Source: CAVURS01 sp963834425
GTDB taxonomy: Bacteria; Actinomycetota; Actinomycetes; Actinomycetales; CAVURS01
Reading direction: 5' to 3'
DNA: 64,000 nucleotides
Assembly (NCBI GenBank): GCA_963834425.1
Contig: CAWIBR010000010.1
Location: forward strand, 62,001 to 126,000
The notes below the pieces were generated by a model. It worked only from the letters and a program-made list of their open reading frames with translations. It was not told where the DNA came from and did no database searches. The stretch's first letter is position 1. Every line of letters starts with the position of its first letter. Position numbers and translations under genes: made by a program. Shown here piece by piece: positions 46,262 through 56,892 of the stretch.

Positions 46262-48205
46262 GTGCTGAAGCGCAGGGGACTCTGGATCGCGGCCGCTCTC
46301 GTGGTCGTGCTCGTCGTCGGGGGGCTGGTCGGCGTCGGGGTGCATCGGCACCAGCAGTCGAACCAGGAGGCTGAGGCGCGGCGAGCCGCGCAAGCCTTCG
46401 TCACCGCCTGGTCCGGCGGACAGCTCGCGAACGTCGCGTGGAGCGAAGGCGCGGGGACGGCGATGCAGAGCGAGTACGCCGCGGCCGTGGCCGGCATGGG
46501 TGCGGTCAAGCCGGTCGTCAAGCTCGCCTCGGTCAAGCGCAGCGGCAACACCGCGACGGCCTCGGTGGCGGTCAGCTGGCCGCTCGGTGCCGGTGCGTCG
46601 TGGTCCTACACCAGCCCGGTCACCCTGACCGATCACTCCGGCTCCTGGGCGGTGAGCCCGGACGGCGTCGCCGGCGCGAGCATCTTCGCGCCGATCACCC
46701 GCGCCTCCCGGCTCTCGCTCGCTCGCACGCAGGCCACTCGCGGCGTGATCACCGGCAAGGGCGGCGTCACCGTCGTCGGCCCGGGAAAGGTCGTGGACGT
46801 CGGCATCGAACCCTCCCGGATGTCGGACCCCGACGCCGCCGCCCTGGTCAAGCAGGTCGCGAAGTTGACTGGTGTCGAGGCCGCGCCCTTGGCCAAGGCG
46901 GTTGCTGCCGCGTCGCCGAACGCCTTCGTGCCGGTCATCACCTTGCGGGAGTCCGACTACCAGAAGGTTGCCGACAAGCTGCAACCGTTGAAGGGCACGG
47001 TCTTTCGCACCCGCACCCAGTCGCTCGGGCTGACCCGCGACTTCGCCCGCGCGTTGCTCGGCACCGTCGGACCGGTCACGGCCGAGATCGTGTCGGCGTC
47101 CGGAAACCGTTACCAGGCAGGGGATTTCGCGGGCGTGTCCGGACTCGAGCGACAGTACGACGCGCGGCTGGCCGGCGGCTCGTCGTACACGGTTGCGGAG
47201 GTGCCCAAGGACCCGGCAAGCGACGCTTCCAGCGTCACGCTCTTCCACACCGATGCGACTCCGGGGCAACCGGTTGCCACGACGCTGGACCCCACGGTGC
47301 AGAAGGCCGCCGACGCCGCGCTGGCCCACCTCAAGGTGCCCGGCGCGCTGGTCGCGATGGACGTCAAGACCGGCGCGGTGCTCGCCGTCGCGAACACCCC
47401 GAGCAACGGGCTGAACCGCGCGATGGTGGGTCAGTACCCGCCGGGCTCGACGCTGAAGGTCGCGACCACGCTGGCCCTCCTGCAGGGTGGCCTGAAGACC
47501 TCGACCAAGGTCAACTGCCCGCCGACGGCGACGGTCGGTGGCCGCAGCTTCCGCAACTTCGAGCACGAGAGCGGCGGGTCGGTGCCGTTCAGCGTGAACT
47601 TCGCCAAGTCGTGCAACACGGCCTTCGTCGGGCTGTCGAAGCGGCTGAAGTCCACCGACCTGCACGACGCCGCGGCTGAGCTGGGCGTGGGCGACAGCTG
47701 GGCGGCCGGGCTCGGCGCCGGGCCGCAGACCTTCACCGGCAGCATCCCGACGAACACCTCGGCCGTCGACCAGGCCGCGGCCGCGTTCGGCCAGGGCCGC
47801 AACCTGGTCTCGCCGATGTCGATGGCGGTGATGGCGGCGTCGGTGGCCCGCGGGAAGTTCCTGGCCCCGACCCTGGTGACCACTCCGGCCCCGGCCCCGG
47901 CGCCGATCTCGACCCCGGCCACGAACCCCTCGGCCAAGAACATCGCGACGCTGCACACGCTCATGCACGAGGTCGTCACGAGCGGCACGGCGGCCGGCCA
48001 GTTCACCGGGGTGCCTGGCGGGCCGGTCTACGCCAAGACGGGCACGGCGGAGTTCGGCAGCAGCTCGCCGCCGCCGACCCATGCCTGGCTGGTCGGCTGG
48101 CAGGGCAACATCGCGTTCGCGGCCTTCGTCGACACCGGCAAGAGCGGTGCCAGCGCGGCCGGGCCCGTCGTGCGCTCGTTCCTCACCGGGCTCCACCGCG
48201 GCTGA
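46262..48205 (+). CDS. Class B penicillin-binding protein with NTF2-like N-terminal domain
   Basis: From GTG 46262 the protein has 647 residues; a TTG 12 bp upstream is possible. One membrane anchor (about 6-27) precedes an NTF2-like MecA_N domain (about 38-145), a PBP dimerisation region and the transpeptidase domain. The catalytic triad motifs are all intact: SxxK at Ser396-Lys399 in PPGSTLKV, SCN at 450-452 and KTG at 592-594 in AKTGTAEFG. It cross-links peptidoglycan outside the membrane. The closest layout is that of actinobacterial PbpA-like or PBP2a-like proteins. Confidence 0.92.
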   Translation: MLKRRGLWIAAALVVVLVVGGLVGVGVHRHQQSNQEAEARRAAQAFVTAWSGGQLANVAWSEGAGTAMQSEYAAAVAGMGAVKPVVKLASVKRSGNTATASVAVSWPLGAGASWSYTSPVTLTDHSGSWAVSPDGVAGASIFAPITRASRLSLARTQATRGVITGKGGVTVVGPGKVVDVGIEPSRMSDPDAAALVKQVAKLTGVEAAPLAKAVAAASPNAFVPVITLRESDYQKVADKLQPLKGTVFRTRTQSLGLTRDFARALLGTVGPVTAEIVSASGNRYQAGDFAGVSGLERQYDARLAGGSSYTVAEVPKDPASDASSVTLFHTDATPGQPVATTLDPTVQKAADAALAHLKVPGALVAMDVKTGAVLAVANTPSNGLNRAMVGQYPPGSTLKVATTLALLQGGLKTSTKVNCPPTATVGGRSFRNFEHESGGSVPFSVNFAKSCNTAFVGLSKRLKSTDLHDAAAELGVGDSWAAGLGAGPQTFTGSIPTNTSAVDQAAAAFGQGRNLVSPMSMAVMAASVARGKFLAPTLVTTPAPAPAPISTPATNPSAKNIATLHTLMHEVVTSGTAAGQFTGVPGGPVYAKTGTAEFGSSSPPPTHAWLVGWQGNIAFAAFVDTGKSGASAAGPVVRSFLTGLHRG

Positions 48206-48230
48206 GTCGCCGGCGCCCCCGCACCTCCCG

Positions 48231-48345
48231 CCGTACTCCCGTTAGCCCGCCGTACTCCCGTTACGCCGGTTGGCGACGGGACATTTCGGGCGCGCAACCG
48301 GCGTTGGGGGAGTAACGCGGCCGGAGGGGAGCACGTACGGCGGGA
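48231..48345. repeat. Palindromic intergenic element, copy B
   Basis: ACTCCC...ACGCCGGTTG (48254-48272) pairs with CAACCGGCGT...GGGAGT (48295-48313) apart from a three-base mismatch. CCGTACTCCCGTTA is directly repeated at about 48231 and 48250, and related GGGGAG/CGTACGG words follow to about 48340. The core matches the element at 41217-41284. It lies between the PBP and SARP genes. Confidence 0.5.
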
Positions 48346-48374
48346 GCGGGGCGGGCGTGCGGGACCATGAGGGC

Positions 48375-51300
48375 ATGAGCCTGACGGTGCAGCTCCTCGG
48401 CCCGGTCGAGGTCCGGGGCCGATCCGGGCGACCGGTCGAGATCCGCGGCCCTCGCGCCCGGGCGCTGCTGGCCCGGCTGGCCCTCGCGGCCGGCGAGATC
48501 GTGCCGGCCGGCACCCTCGTCGATGACCTCTGGGGCGAGGAGGCCCCGAGCACCAACGCCCTGCACAGCCTGGTCTCGCGCCTGCGCCGCGACCTCGCAG
48601 CGGACTCCCCCGCCGCCGCCGCCACCGTCGTCTCGCACCCGGCCGGCTACCAGCTCACCGTGGACCGGGCCGACGTCGATGCCCTGCTGGCCGAGGACCT
48701 GTGTGCGCGGACCCGCGCCGCCCTGGCCGCCGGCGACCGCGACGGAGCTCGCCGAGCCGCGCGCGAAGGCCTCGCGCTCTTCCACGGACCGGTGCTCGCC
48801 GACATCGGCGACCCGCCGTACGCCGCGACGGCAGGCCCGGCCCTGGAACAGGTCCGGCTCGCGCTGACCGAGGACGGGGCCGACGCCCAGCTGGCCGGCG
48901 GCGAGATCCCTGACCTGGGTGAGCTCGAAGCCGCCGCCCGGGCCCACCCGCTGCGCGAGCGCCTGCAGGGCGAGCTGATCCGGGCGCTCTACGCCGCGGG
49001 ACGCCAGGCCGACGCGCTCGCGGCCTACGACCGGACCCGCCACCTGCTCGCCGATGAGCTCGGCGTCGATCCCTCGCCCGCGCTGGAGCAGATCCACCTG
49101 GCGGTGCTCCGGCAGGACCCGGAAATGCTGCCCATCGCCCACCGACACGGCAACCTGCGCACGGCCCTGACCAGCTTCGTCGGCCGCGAGAGCGAGGTCG
49201 AGCAGGTCAGCGCCGCCCTCGGGGCCTCGCGTCTGGTCACCCTGGTCGGGCCCGGTGGGGCCGGCAAGACCCGCCTGGCGTTGGAGACCGGCCACCGGCT
49301 CGAGGCCGATCTGCCCGGCGGCGTGTGGCTGGTCGAGCTGGCGCCGGTGCACGAACCGCTCGACCTGCCACAGGCCGTCCTGTCCTCGCTCGGTCTGCGC
49401 GAACGCCGCCTGTTGGACCGCCCGGGCGAGCTGCGGACCGGCGCGGTGGACGACACGACCGAGGCGATGGCGCGCCTGGTCGAGGCGCTCTCCGGCGCGC
49501 AACTCTTGATCGTGCTCGACAACTGCGAGCACCTGATCGGCGCGATCGCCGAGCTGGCCGACCAGGTCCTGGCCGACTGTCCGGGCGTCCGCCTGCTGGC
49601 CACCAGCCGAGAACCGCTCGGCATCAACGGCGAGACGCTCTGCCCGTTGCCGCCACTGGCGCTGCCCCCGGTCGGCTGCACCCCCGAGCAGGCCAAGGAG
49701 TACGCCGCGGTCCGACTGCTCGTCGACCGGGCCACCGCCGTCCAGCCGGCGTTCGCCGTCGATGCCGAGACGGTCGCCGCGGTCGTCTCGATCTGCCGGC
49801 GACTGGACGGCCTGCCCCTGGCCATCGAGCTGGCCGCCGCCCGGATGCGAGCCATGTCGGCCCAGCAGGTGGCCTCGCGGCTGGACGACCGCTTCCGGCT
49901 GCTCACCGGTGGTAGTCGCACTGCGTTGCCTCGGCACCGCACGCTGCTCGCGGTCGTCGAGTGGAGCTGGGATCTGCTCGAGAAGCCCGAACGCCTACTC
50001 CTGCAACGGCTGGCCGTGTTTGCTGGCCCGGTCCGATTGGAGCTGGTCGAGAGCATCTGCTCCGACGACGAGCTGCTCCCCGAGGCCGAGATCCTCGACG
50101 TCCTGGCGACGCTGGTGGACAAGTCGCTGGTCGACGCCCTGAGCGCGGGCGAGGTGCGCTACCGGCTGCTGGAGACGGTACGGGCCTTCGCCGCTGACCG
50201 CCTCGCCGAGTCGGGCGAGGCCGCGGCGGTGCGCGACCGGCACGCGGCGTACCTGTTGGACGTCGTGGAGCGCGCGGAACCGCTGCTGCGCAGTCGCGAC
50301 CAGCTCGTCTGGCTGGACCGCCTCGATGCGTTGCGCGATGACACGCTCGCAGCGATGCGTTGGTGCATCGACTCCGGCGCGGCCGACCCTGCCGTGCGCT
50401 TCGTCGCCTGTCTCGGCTGGTACCTGCACCTGCGCGGCATGACCAGTGAGATGGCCCACTGGCCGCGCGAGGCCCTCGCCTTGGACGGACCCGCCGATCC
50501 GACCGCGCTGGCCATCACCCAGGCCTTCCTGGCGATGGGTTCGGCCAGCGACGGCGACCTGGCCGCCGGCGCCACCGCACTGCAGGCGGCCATCGAGCAG
50601 GTCGGGAAGATCGCCGACCGGTCGCACCACCCGATCGTGAGCCTGCTCGAGCCCGCGAGCTACCTCTTCATGCGCGAGTTCGATCGCGGGATGAACAGCG
50701 TCGACGAGATCGTCGCGACCCACCCCGACCAGTGGACCCGCGGGGTCGCTTTGATCCTGCAGGGTCACGCGATCGAGAACGCCGGCCGCCTTGACGCCGT
50801 CGCGCCATGCTACGAAAGGGCGTTCACCATCTTCAGCGACGTCGGCGAACGCTGGGGGCAGGCCATCGCCTTGAGCTCACTCGGCGAGATCCAGGAAGGC
50901 CGAGGCGAGTACGCCGAGGCCCTGGCCGGCTACGAGCAGGCCCTCGGCTACCTGCGCGAGCTCGGCACGTCCGACGACGTCAGCATGACCCTCGCCCGGC
51001 TGGCCCGGATGCGGCTCCTGACCGGCGATCGCGCCGGCGCCGAGGAGGCGCTCAACGAGGCGCAGGACGTGGCGCAGCAGTTCAACCAGCCGGCTCAAGC
51101 CGCCGTCGTCGAGGTCGGCTTCGCCAACCTGGCGCGCACCGACGGTGACCTGGTCGAGGCCGAGCGGCGACTGCGCTCGGTCGCGCCCGAGGGCATGCAG
51201 TTCGGCGGCGGCCTGCTCCAGCTGCGGGCGATGGTCTTCTCCTTGCTGGCCCTCGTCGTCGTCGAGACCGGCCGGCTCGAGGAGGGGCGCGAGCTGCTGA

Positions 51301-51629
51301 CCTCCGCCCTCGCCTTCGCCCTCCGCAGCCGCGACGTGCCCATCATGGGCGATGTCGTAACCCATTGGGCCGCATTGGCTTTCGCCGAGGGCGACGGCGC
51401 GAGAGCGGCCCGGATCCTGGGCCTGTCGGCGGCCGTGCGGGGCCTTCCCCTCCCGCCGGGCGGTGAGTCGGCCGACCTGGCCACGACCGTGCAGGCCGAG
51501 ATCGGACCGGACGCCTACACCGCGGCGTACGACGCAGGTGCGTCCATGGACCGCGAGGCGGCCATGGACGACCTGGTCGAGTGGGCCGGGAAGACCCGCG
51601 AACAGCTCGAGGCGATGGTCGTCCTCTAG
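48375..51629 (+). CDS. AfsR/SARP-type transcriptional regulator with NB-ARC and TPR domains
   Basis: The 1084-residue protein has an N-terminal OmpR-like winged helix (about 1-90) and a BTAD bacterial activation domain (about 95-245). An AAA/NB-ARC ATPase comes next, with Walker A GPGGAGKT at 292-299 and the Walker B-like LLIVLDNCEHL, followed by a long array of TPR-like helices. SARPs activate secondary-metabolite and export genes by binding direct repeats near the -35. The adjacent convergent ABC exporter is a natural candidate target. The ATG at 48375 opens the conserved MSLTVQLLGPVEV. Confidence 0.92.
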   Translation: MSLTVQLLGPVEVRGRSGRPVEIRGPRARALLARLALAAGEIVPAGTLVDDLWGEEAPSTNALHSLVSRLRRDLAADSPAAAATVVSHPAGYQLTVDRADVDALLAEDLCARTRAALAAGDRDGARRAAREGLALFHGPVLADIGDPPYAATAGPALEQVRLALTEDGADAQLAGGEIPDLGELEAAARAHPLRERLQGELIRALYAAGRQADALAAYDRTRHLLADELGVDPSPALEQIHLAVLRQDPEMLPIAHRHGNLRTALTSFVGRESEVEQVSAALGASRLVTLVGPGGAGKTRLALETGHRLEADLPGGVWLVELAPVHEPLDLPQAVLSSLGLRERRLLDRPGELRTGAVDDTTEAMARLVEALSGAQLLIVLDNCEHLIGAIAELADQVLADCPGVRLLATSREPLGINGETLCPLPPLALPPVGCTPEQAKEYAAVRLLVDRATAVQPAFAVDAETVAAVVSICRRLDGLPLAIELAAARMRAMSAQQVASRLDDRFRLLTGGSRTALPRHRTLLAVVEWSWDLLEKPERLLLQRLAVFAGPVRLELVESICSDDELLPEAEILDVLATLVDKSLVDALSAGEVRYRLLETVRAFAADRLAESGEAAAVRDRHAAYLLDVVERAEPLLRSRDQLVWLDRLDALRDDTLAAMRWCIDSGAADPAVRFVACLGWYLHLRGMTSEMAHWPREALALDGPADPTALAITQAFLAMGSASDGDLAAGATALQAAIEQVGKIADRSHHPIVSLLEPASYLFMREFDRGMNSVDEIVATHPDQWTRGVALILQGHAIENAGRLDAVAPCYERAFTIFSDVGERWGQAIALSSLGEIQEGRGEYAEALAGYEQALGYLRELGTSDDVSMTLARLARMRLLTGDRAGAEEALNEAQDVAQQFNQPAQAAVVEVGFANLARTDGDLVEAERRLRSVAPEGMQFGGGLLQLRAMVFSLLALVVVETGRLEEGRELLTSALAFALRSRDVPIMGDVVTHWAALAFAEGDGARAARILGLSAAVRGLPLPPGGESADLATTVQAEIGPDAYTAAYDAGASMDREAAMDDLVEWAGKTREQLEAMVVL

Positions 51630-51651
51630 GGCTGACGCGGCCGGCTCGCGC

Positions 51652-52472
51652 TCACGTCCGGCGGTACTTCGCGACGGCCAGCGGGGCGAAGACCACCACG
51701 ATGCCGACCATCCAGATCAGGCTGTAGAGCAGATCGGCGCCGGGGTTGATGCCCGACATCAGGTCGCGCGTCGCGTTGATCACGTGCGTGACCGGGTTGA
51801 TGTGCACCCAGGTCTGCAACCAGCTGGGCAGGGTCGAGGTGTGCACGAAGGCGTTGCTGCCGAAGGTCAGCGGGAACATCACCGGGAAGACGAACCCCTG
51901 CACCTGCTGCGGCTTCTTCACGTAGAGCGCGACCAGCGCGATGATCCAGCAGAGCGCGAAGGCGAAGCCCAGGACGAGCACTGACGCAGCCAGGACGCCG
52001 GCGGGTCCGCCGGCCGGGCGATAGCCGAGGATCATCCCGAAGCCGAGGACCACCACGACCGTCACGACGTAACGGATGATGTCGGCCACGATCGCGCCGA
52101 AGAGCGGCGCCCAGCGGGCGATCGGCAAGGTGCGGAAGCGGTCGAAGATGCCCTTGGTGATGTCGTCGGCCAGTCCGACGCCGGTGCCGGCGCTGGCGAA
52201 GACGACGGTCTGGACCAGGATGCCGGGCAGCAGGAACTGCAGGTAGGCGTGCTGGTTTCCGGAGATCGCGCCGCCGAAGAGATAGACGAACAGCACGATG
52301 AAGATGATCGGCTGCAAGGTCAGGTCGAGCAGGCTCTCCGGGGATCGCTTGATCCGCATCAGGTTTCGCCAGGTGATGGTGAACCCATGGCGCAGACCCG
52401 CGGCGGCGGAGATCCGTCCGGTGCGGCGAGCGTCCGAGCTGGTGGTCGAGCTCGGAGTCAGGGTGGTGGTGC

Positions 52473-52476
<4 letters not shown>
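51652..52476 (-). CDS. ABC-2 type transporter permease (DrrB-like)
   Basis: This 274-residue permease has six membrane helices and the ABC-2/DrrB features LQPIIFIVLFVYLFGGAI and DDITKGIFDRFRTLPIARWAP. Its ATG overlaps the ATPase stop as ATGA, so the two are coupled. Homologues export daunorubicin-like drugs or glycolipids; the substrate here is unknown. It converges on the SARP gene with 22 bp between stops. Confidence 0.92.
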
Positions 52477-53543
<1,067 letters not shown>

Positions 53544-53582
53544 TGCACTCCTCCTTGTGGGTGTCTCCACCATCACGGAGGG

Positions 53583-53612
53583 CGCTGTCACGCCACGCAC
53601 ACGCCGCTGTCA
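53583..53612 (-). promoter_or_regulatory. Direct repeat in the exporter promoter region, possible SARP site
   Basis: CGCTGTCA occurs at 53583-53590 and 53605-53612, start-to-start distance 22 bp, two helical turns, on one face of the DNA. The second copy is also part of a GCCGCTG-T-CAGCGGC palindrome. SARPs bind heptamer direct repeats spaced by multiples of 11 bp. Assignment to the neighbouring regulator is an inference. Confidence 0.4.
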
Positions 53613-53619
53613 GCGGCGC

Positions 53620-53650
53620 TCAGGTGCTGCCAGGTGCTGCCAGGCGCCGG
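53620..53650. repeat. Short tandem repeat after the MFS gene stop
   Basis: CAGGTGCTGC occurs twice in tandem, followed by the partial copy CAGGCGCCGG, immediately before the MFS stop codon at 53652-53654. Confidence 0.6.
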
Positions 53651-53651
53651 C

Positions 53652-54882
53652 TCAGGCGTCGGCGACGGCGAGCGCCTCGGCCTCGATCGGCTCGCCGGCG
53701 GCCTCGGCCGCGTGCTCGCGGTCGTCGATGTGGGCCAGGACCCGCCGCCCGCTGAGCAGGACGAGCACGCCGAGGACCGTCGCGGCGGCCCCGACGATGA
53801 ACGGGAGCCGCGGCGAGATGGTCTCGCCGAGCTTGCCGGCCAGCCACGGCGCGATGGCCGCGCCGCCGAACCGGACGAAGCTGTACGCCGCGGACGCGAC
53901 GCCGCGCTCGACCGGCGCCGCCAGCATGACCGCCTCGGTGATCAGCGTGTTGTTGACGCCCAGGAAGATGCCCGAGACCACCACACAGGTGGCCAGGATC
54001 GGGACCGAGTGGACGTTGAGAGCCATCACCAGCAGGTCGGCGGCGAAGAGCAGCAGGACGGTCGCGATGACCGGCAGCGTGCCGAAGCGGCGCTGCAACC
54101 GCGGCGCGACGAAGACCGAGGTGATGGCCAGGCAGACGCCCCAGCCGAAGAAGATCAGGCCGATCTGGTGAGCGTCCAGACCGAGCGGGAACGGGCGTGT
54201 AGGCGAGCAGCGTGAAGAAGCCGAAGTTGTAGAGCAGCGCGGTGATCCCGATGGTCAGCAGGCTGCGGTGCCGCAACGCTCGGAACGGGTCGAGCAGGCT
54301 GCTCACGCGTTCGGCCTTGGGCAGCGTGGGCAGGAAGATCGCGATGGCCACGAACGCGATCGCCATCAGGACCGCGACGCCGAAGAACGGCCCACGCCAG
54401 GAGATTCCGCCCAGGTAGCCGCCGACCAGCGGACCGGCCGCGATGCCAACGCCGAGCGCGGCCTCGTAGAGGATGATCGCGCTGGCGACGCCCCCGCTGG
54501 CCGCCCCGACGATCGTGGCGAGGGCCGTGGCGATGAAGAGCGCGTTGCCCAGGCCCCAGCCGGCCCGGAAGCCGACGATCTGGCCGATCGTGTTGGACGA
54601 TCCGGCCAGCGCGCTGAAGATCACGATCAGGGCCAGGCCGATGAGCAGCGTCGGCTTGGGCCCGATCCGGCTGGCGACCGCACCGGTGATCAGCATCGCG
54701 ACGCCGGTGACCGCCATGTACGACGTGAAGAGCAGCGAGACCTGCGACGGCGAGGCGTGCAGCTGCTCGCCGATCGGCTTGAGGATCGGATCCACCAACC
54801 CGATGCCCATGAACGCGATGACACAGGCGAAGGCCACCGCCCAGACGGCCTTGGGTTGACGCAGGATGCTGGTCTGGCTCAC
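53652..54882 (-). CDS. MFS drug-efflux transporter, with apparent one-base insertion
   Basis: This is a 12-helix major facilitator of the DHA family. Starting at GTG 54882, it reads well through FMGIGLVDPILKPIGEQLHASPSQVSLLFTSYMA and GWGLGNALFIATALA to LLAYTP. There an extra base near 54192 (CCCGTTCCCG where CCCTTCCCG is expected) breaks the frame. In the corrected frame the second half is intact (LQRRFGTLPVIATVLLLF, FLGVNNTLITEAVMLA, YSFVRFGGAAIAPWLAGKLG) to the TGA at 53652. The corrected length of about 409 residues is normal. The start overlaps the MarR stop as TAGTG, so it is the second gene of a MarR-exporter operon. Confidence 0.87.
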
Positions 54883-55386
54883 TACTGCTCCTCGAACTTC
54901 GGCTGGTGCTGGTCGTCGAACTGCTCGTCGATCAGGTGGTGCAGCGCGCGGACGCCCTCGGCCAGCGCGATCCGGTCCCGTTCGCCCAAGCGGGCCATCC
55001 GGGTCGCGAGGTGCTCCCCCGCCGTACGCCGATTGGTGGCCAGCTCCTCGCGGCCGGACGCGGTGACCGCGATCCGGACGGCGCGGGAGTCGTCGGGGTC
55101 GACCGCCCGGGTCACCCACCCGCGCTGCTCGAGCCGCTGGACCATGGTGGTCGCGGTCGGCTGGGAGCACCGGTCGGCCTGAGCCAGCTCGCTGATCCTC
55201 AGGGGGCCGAGGTCTTCGATCTGGGAGAGCGCGCGCCAGAGGGCGTGCGGGATCGTCGACTGGCTCTCGCGGGTGGCGAGGCGGGTGAAGCGAGCACTGG
55301 TGACGAGCAGCTCGACGGCCAGCTCGGTGAGCTCGGTGGACGGCGCCGGTCAGCGGGGCCAGAGGGGCGTCGGTGGTGGACGGCAC
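54882..55386 (-). CDS. MarR-family transcriptional regulator, with apparent one-base insertion
   Basis: GTG 55386 opens MPSTTDAPLAPLTG. After an extra base near 55341-55346 the corrected frame gives TELTELAVELLVTSARFTRL, HALWRALSQIEDLGPLRISELAQADRCSQPTATTMVQRLEQRGWVTR and the wing DPDDSRAVRIAVTASG, all typical of MarR. Corrected length is about 167 residues. It probably represses its own promoter and the downstream MFS exporter. The promoter at 55393-55421 overlaps a perfect inverted repeat and predicts a leaderless message. Confidence 0.87.
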
Positions 55387-55392
55387 CCGCTC

Positions 55393-55421
55393 ACTTTACA
55401 TAGATTGCCTATCTATCTCAA
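55393..55421 (-). promoter_or_regulatory. Leaderless promoter with embedded MarR operator
   Basis: On the minus strand TTGAGA (55421-55416) and TAAAGT (55398-55393) are separated by exactly 17 bases. The GTG start at 55386 lies six bases beyond the -10, where transcription should begin. Within the spacer ATAGAT-N5-ATCTAT (55400-55416) forms a perfect inverted repeat, a typical MarR operator. The -35 overlaps the stop codon of ogt. Confidence 0.7.
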
Positions 55422-55966
55422 CCGGAGGAGTCGAGAGCAGAGCCGGACATCAGGCCGGAGAGCAGGGTGGGCTGCTCCAGGTCGAGCAGCCAGCGCTTGC
55501 GTTCGATGCCCCCACCGAAGCCGGTCAGGCTGCCGTCGGCGCCGATCACGCGATGGCACGGGACCACGATCGAGAGCGGATTCGCGCCGTTGGCCAGGCC
55601 GACCGCGCGCGAGGCCAGCGGCCCCTTCCCGATCGCGGCGGCCAGCTCGCTGTAGGACCAGGTCTGGCCGTAGGGAATCGTCCGCAGGCCGGCCCACACC
55701 CGCAGCTGGAAATCGGTGCCGGCCGGAGCCAGCGGCAGGTCGAACTCGTGCCGCTCGCCCGCGAAGTACTCCGCCAGCTGGCGCGCGGTCTCGACCAGGA
55801 CCGGCTCCGCGTCGTCGCGAACCCCGCCCTGGGCAGTCATCTTCTCGATGAAGCTGGGCTGCGTCTTGCCCTTGTGCGGGCTGAAGTAGACGCCGCTCAA
55901 GGCTCCGTCGGTCGCGACCAGCAGGAGGTCGTCGACCGGGCTGTCGATGATGGTCCAGGTCAGCAC
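55418..55966 (-). CDS. ogt: Methylated-DNA-[protein]-cysteine S-methyltransferase
   Basis: This suicide enzyme removes methyl groups from O6-methylguanine. The 182-residue protein has the acceptor motif IVVPCHRVI with Cys137 and the DNA-binding helix region IPYGQTWSYSELAAAIG. The flanking NANPLS/NGANPLS-type segment is also present. GTG 55966 is the start. alkA lies 46 bp upstream on the same strand, so the two alkylation-repair genes probably share a transcript. Confidence 0.95.
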   Translation of the reverse strand: MLTWTIIDSPVDDLLLVATDGALSGVYFSPHKGKTQPSFIEKMTAQGGVRDDAEPVLVETARQLAEYFAGERHEFDLPLAPAGTDFQLRVWAGLRTIPYGQTWSYSELAAAIGKGPLASRAVGLANGANPLSIVVPCHRVIGADGSLTGFGGGIERKRWLLDLEQPTLLSGLMSGSALDSSG

Positions 55967-56012
55967 GCCGCCAGTCTGCCTGCCTTGTCCGACAACGTGA
56001 GTCCGACAGCAT

Positions 56013-56885
56013 TCAGTCAGGGAGCGGCGAGCGGGTCTCGAGCAGGTCGGTCCACAGGTGGATCAGGGCCAGGCTCCGGTGCGGCGACCAGGCCTCGGCG
56101 GCCCTCGCCACGGATCGCGGGTCACCGAGCTCGCCGCGCGCCTCGAAGGCCCGGCGTACGCCGAGATCGGTCGGCAGGAAGACGTCGGGGTCGCGAGCCG
56201 AACGCCAGGCGACGTAGGCCGCGGTCCACGGGCCGACGCCCGGCAACGCCAACAAGGCCGCTGCATGCTCCGGCCGGCCGTCGGCGATCGCCTCGCCCTG
56301 GTCGAGCAGTGACTGGGCTACCGCCACGATCGACCGGCCCCGGGCCCGCGGCATCGGCAGATCCTCGGGGTCGGCGCGGGCGAGCGCCGAGGCGGTCGGA
56401 AAGCTGTGGGTGAGACCTCCAGTCACCATCTCCGGAGGGAGCGGAACCCCCTGTGCCGCAACGACTCTGGCCGTCACCGTCCGGGCGCCGGCCACCGAGA
56501 TCTGCTGCCCGATGATGGTCCGGAAGAGGGTCTCGACGTGGTCGACGCTGCCCGGAATGCGCAGGCCGGGCCGGGCGAGGAGCAGGGGCGCGAGCACGGG
56601 GTCGGCCCCCAGCCACTCGAGGCCGGCTGCCGGATCGCCGTCGAGATCGAGCAGGGCGGCCAGCTGCGCCATCGCCGGCTCCTGGTCGACGGCGGGGTCG
56701 GCCAGCCGCAGCTCTGCGTCGTACCCGTCGTCGGTGGGGGTGAGCCGGACCGTGCCGGGACCGCCGGGCAGGCGGAGCACGCGGGAGTAGGCGTGACCGT
56801 CCCAGGACTCGACGCCCGCGACAGCATGCAGTCCGAGAAACCAGAGCATCCGGTCCGCGTCGTACGGCGCGTGGGCAGCCCTCAA
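56013..56885 (-). CDS. alkA: DNA-3-methyladenine glycosylase II
   Basis: This base-excision glycosylase removes N3- and N7-alkylated purines. The 290 residues match E. coli AlkA in size. The N-terminal AlkA_N domain starts with HAPYDADRMLWFLGLHAV, the helix-hairpin-helix is LPGVGPW (214-220) and the catalytic aspartate is Asp240 in FLPTDLGVR. In many actinobacteria AlkA is fused to an AdaA-like regulator; that part is absent. The only start in frame at the expected place is TTG 56885, with no strong ribosome-binding site. Confidence 0.93.
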   Translation of the reverse strand: MRAAHAPYDADRMLWFLGLHAVAGVESWDGHAYSRVLRLPGGPGTVRLTPTDDGYDAELRLADPAVDQEPAMAQLAALLDLDGDPAAGLEWLGADPVLAPLLLARPGLRIPGSVDHVETLFRTIIGQQISVAGARTVTARVVAAQGVPLPPEMVTGGLTHSFPTASALARADPEDLPMPRARGRSIVAVAQSLLDQGEAIADGRPEHAAALLALPGVGPWTAAYVAWRSARDPDVFLPTDLGVRRAFEARGELGDPRSVARAAEAWSPHRSLALIHLWTDLLETRSPLPD

Positions 56886-56892
56886 CCGGACG

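Noticed and set aside
46214..48196. N-terminal extension of the acyl-CoA ligase across the PBP gene (a 1208-codon open frame)
   Set aside because: The extension is the antisense shadow of the intact PBP gene. The ligase family starts near 46213, where a ribosome-binding site lies.
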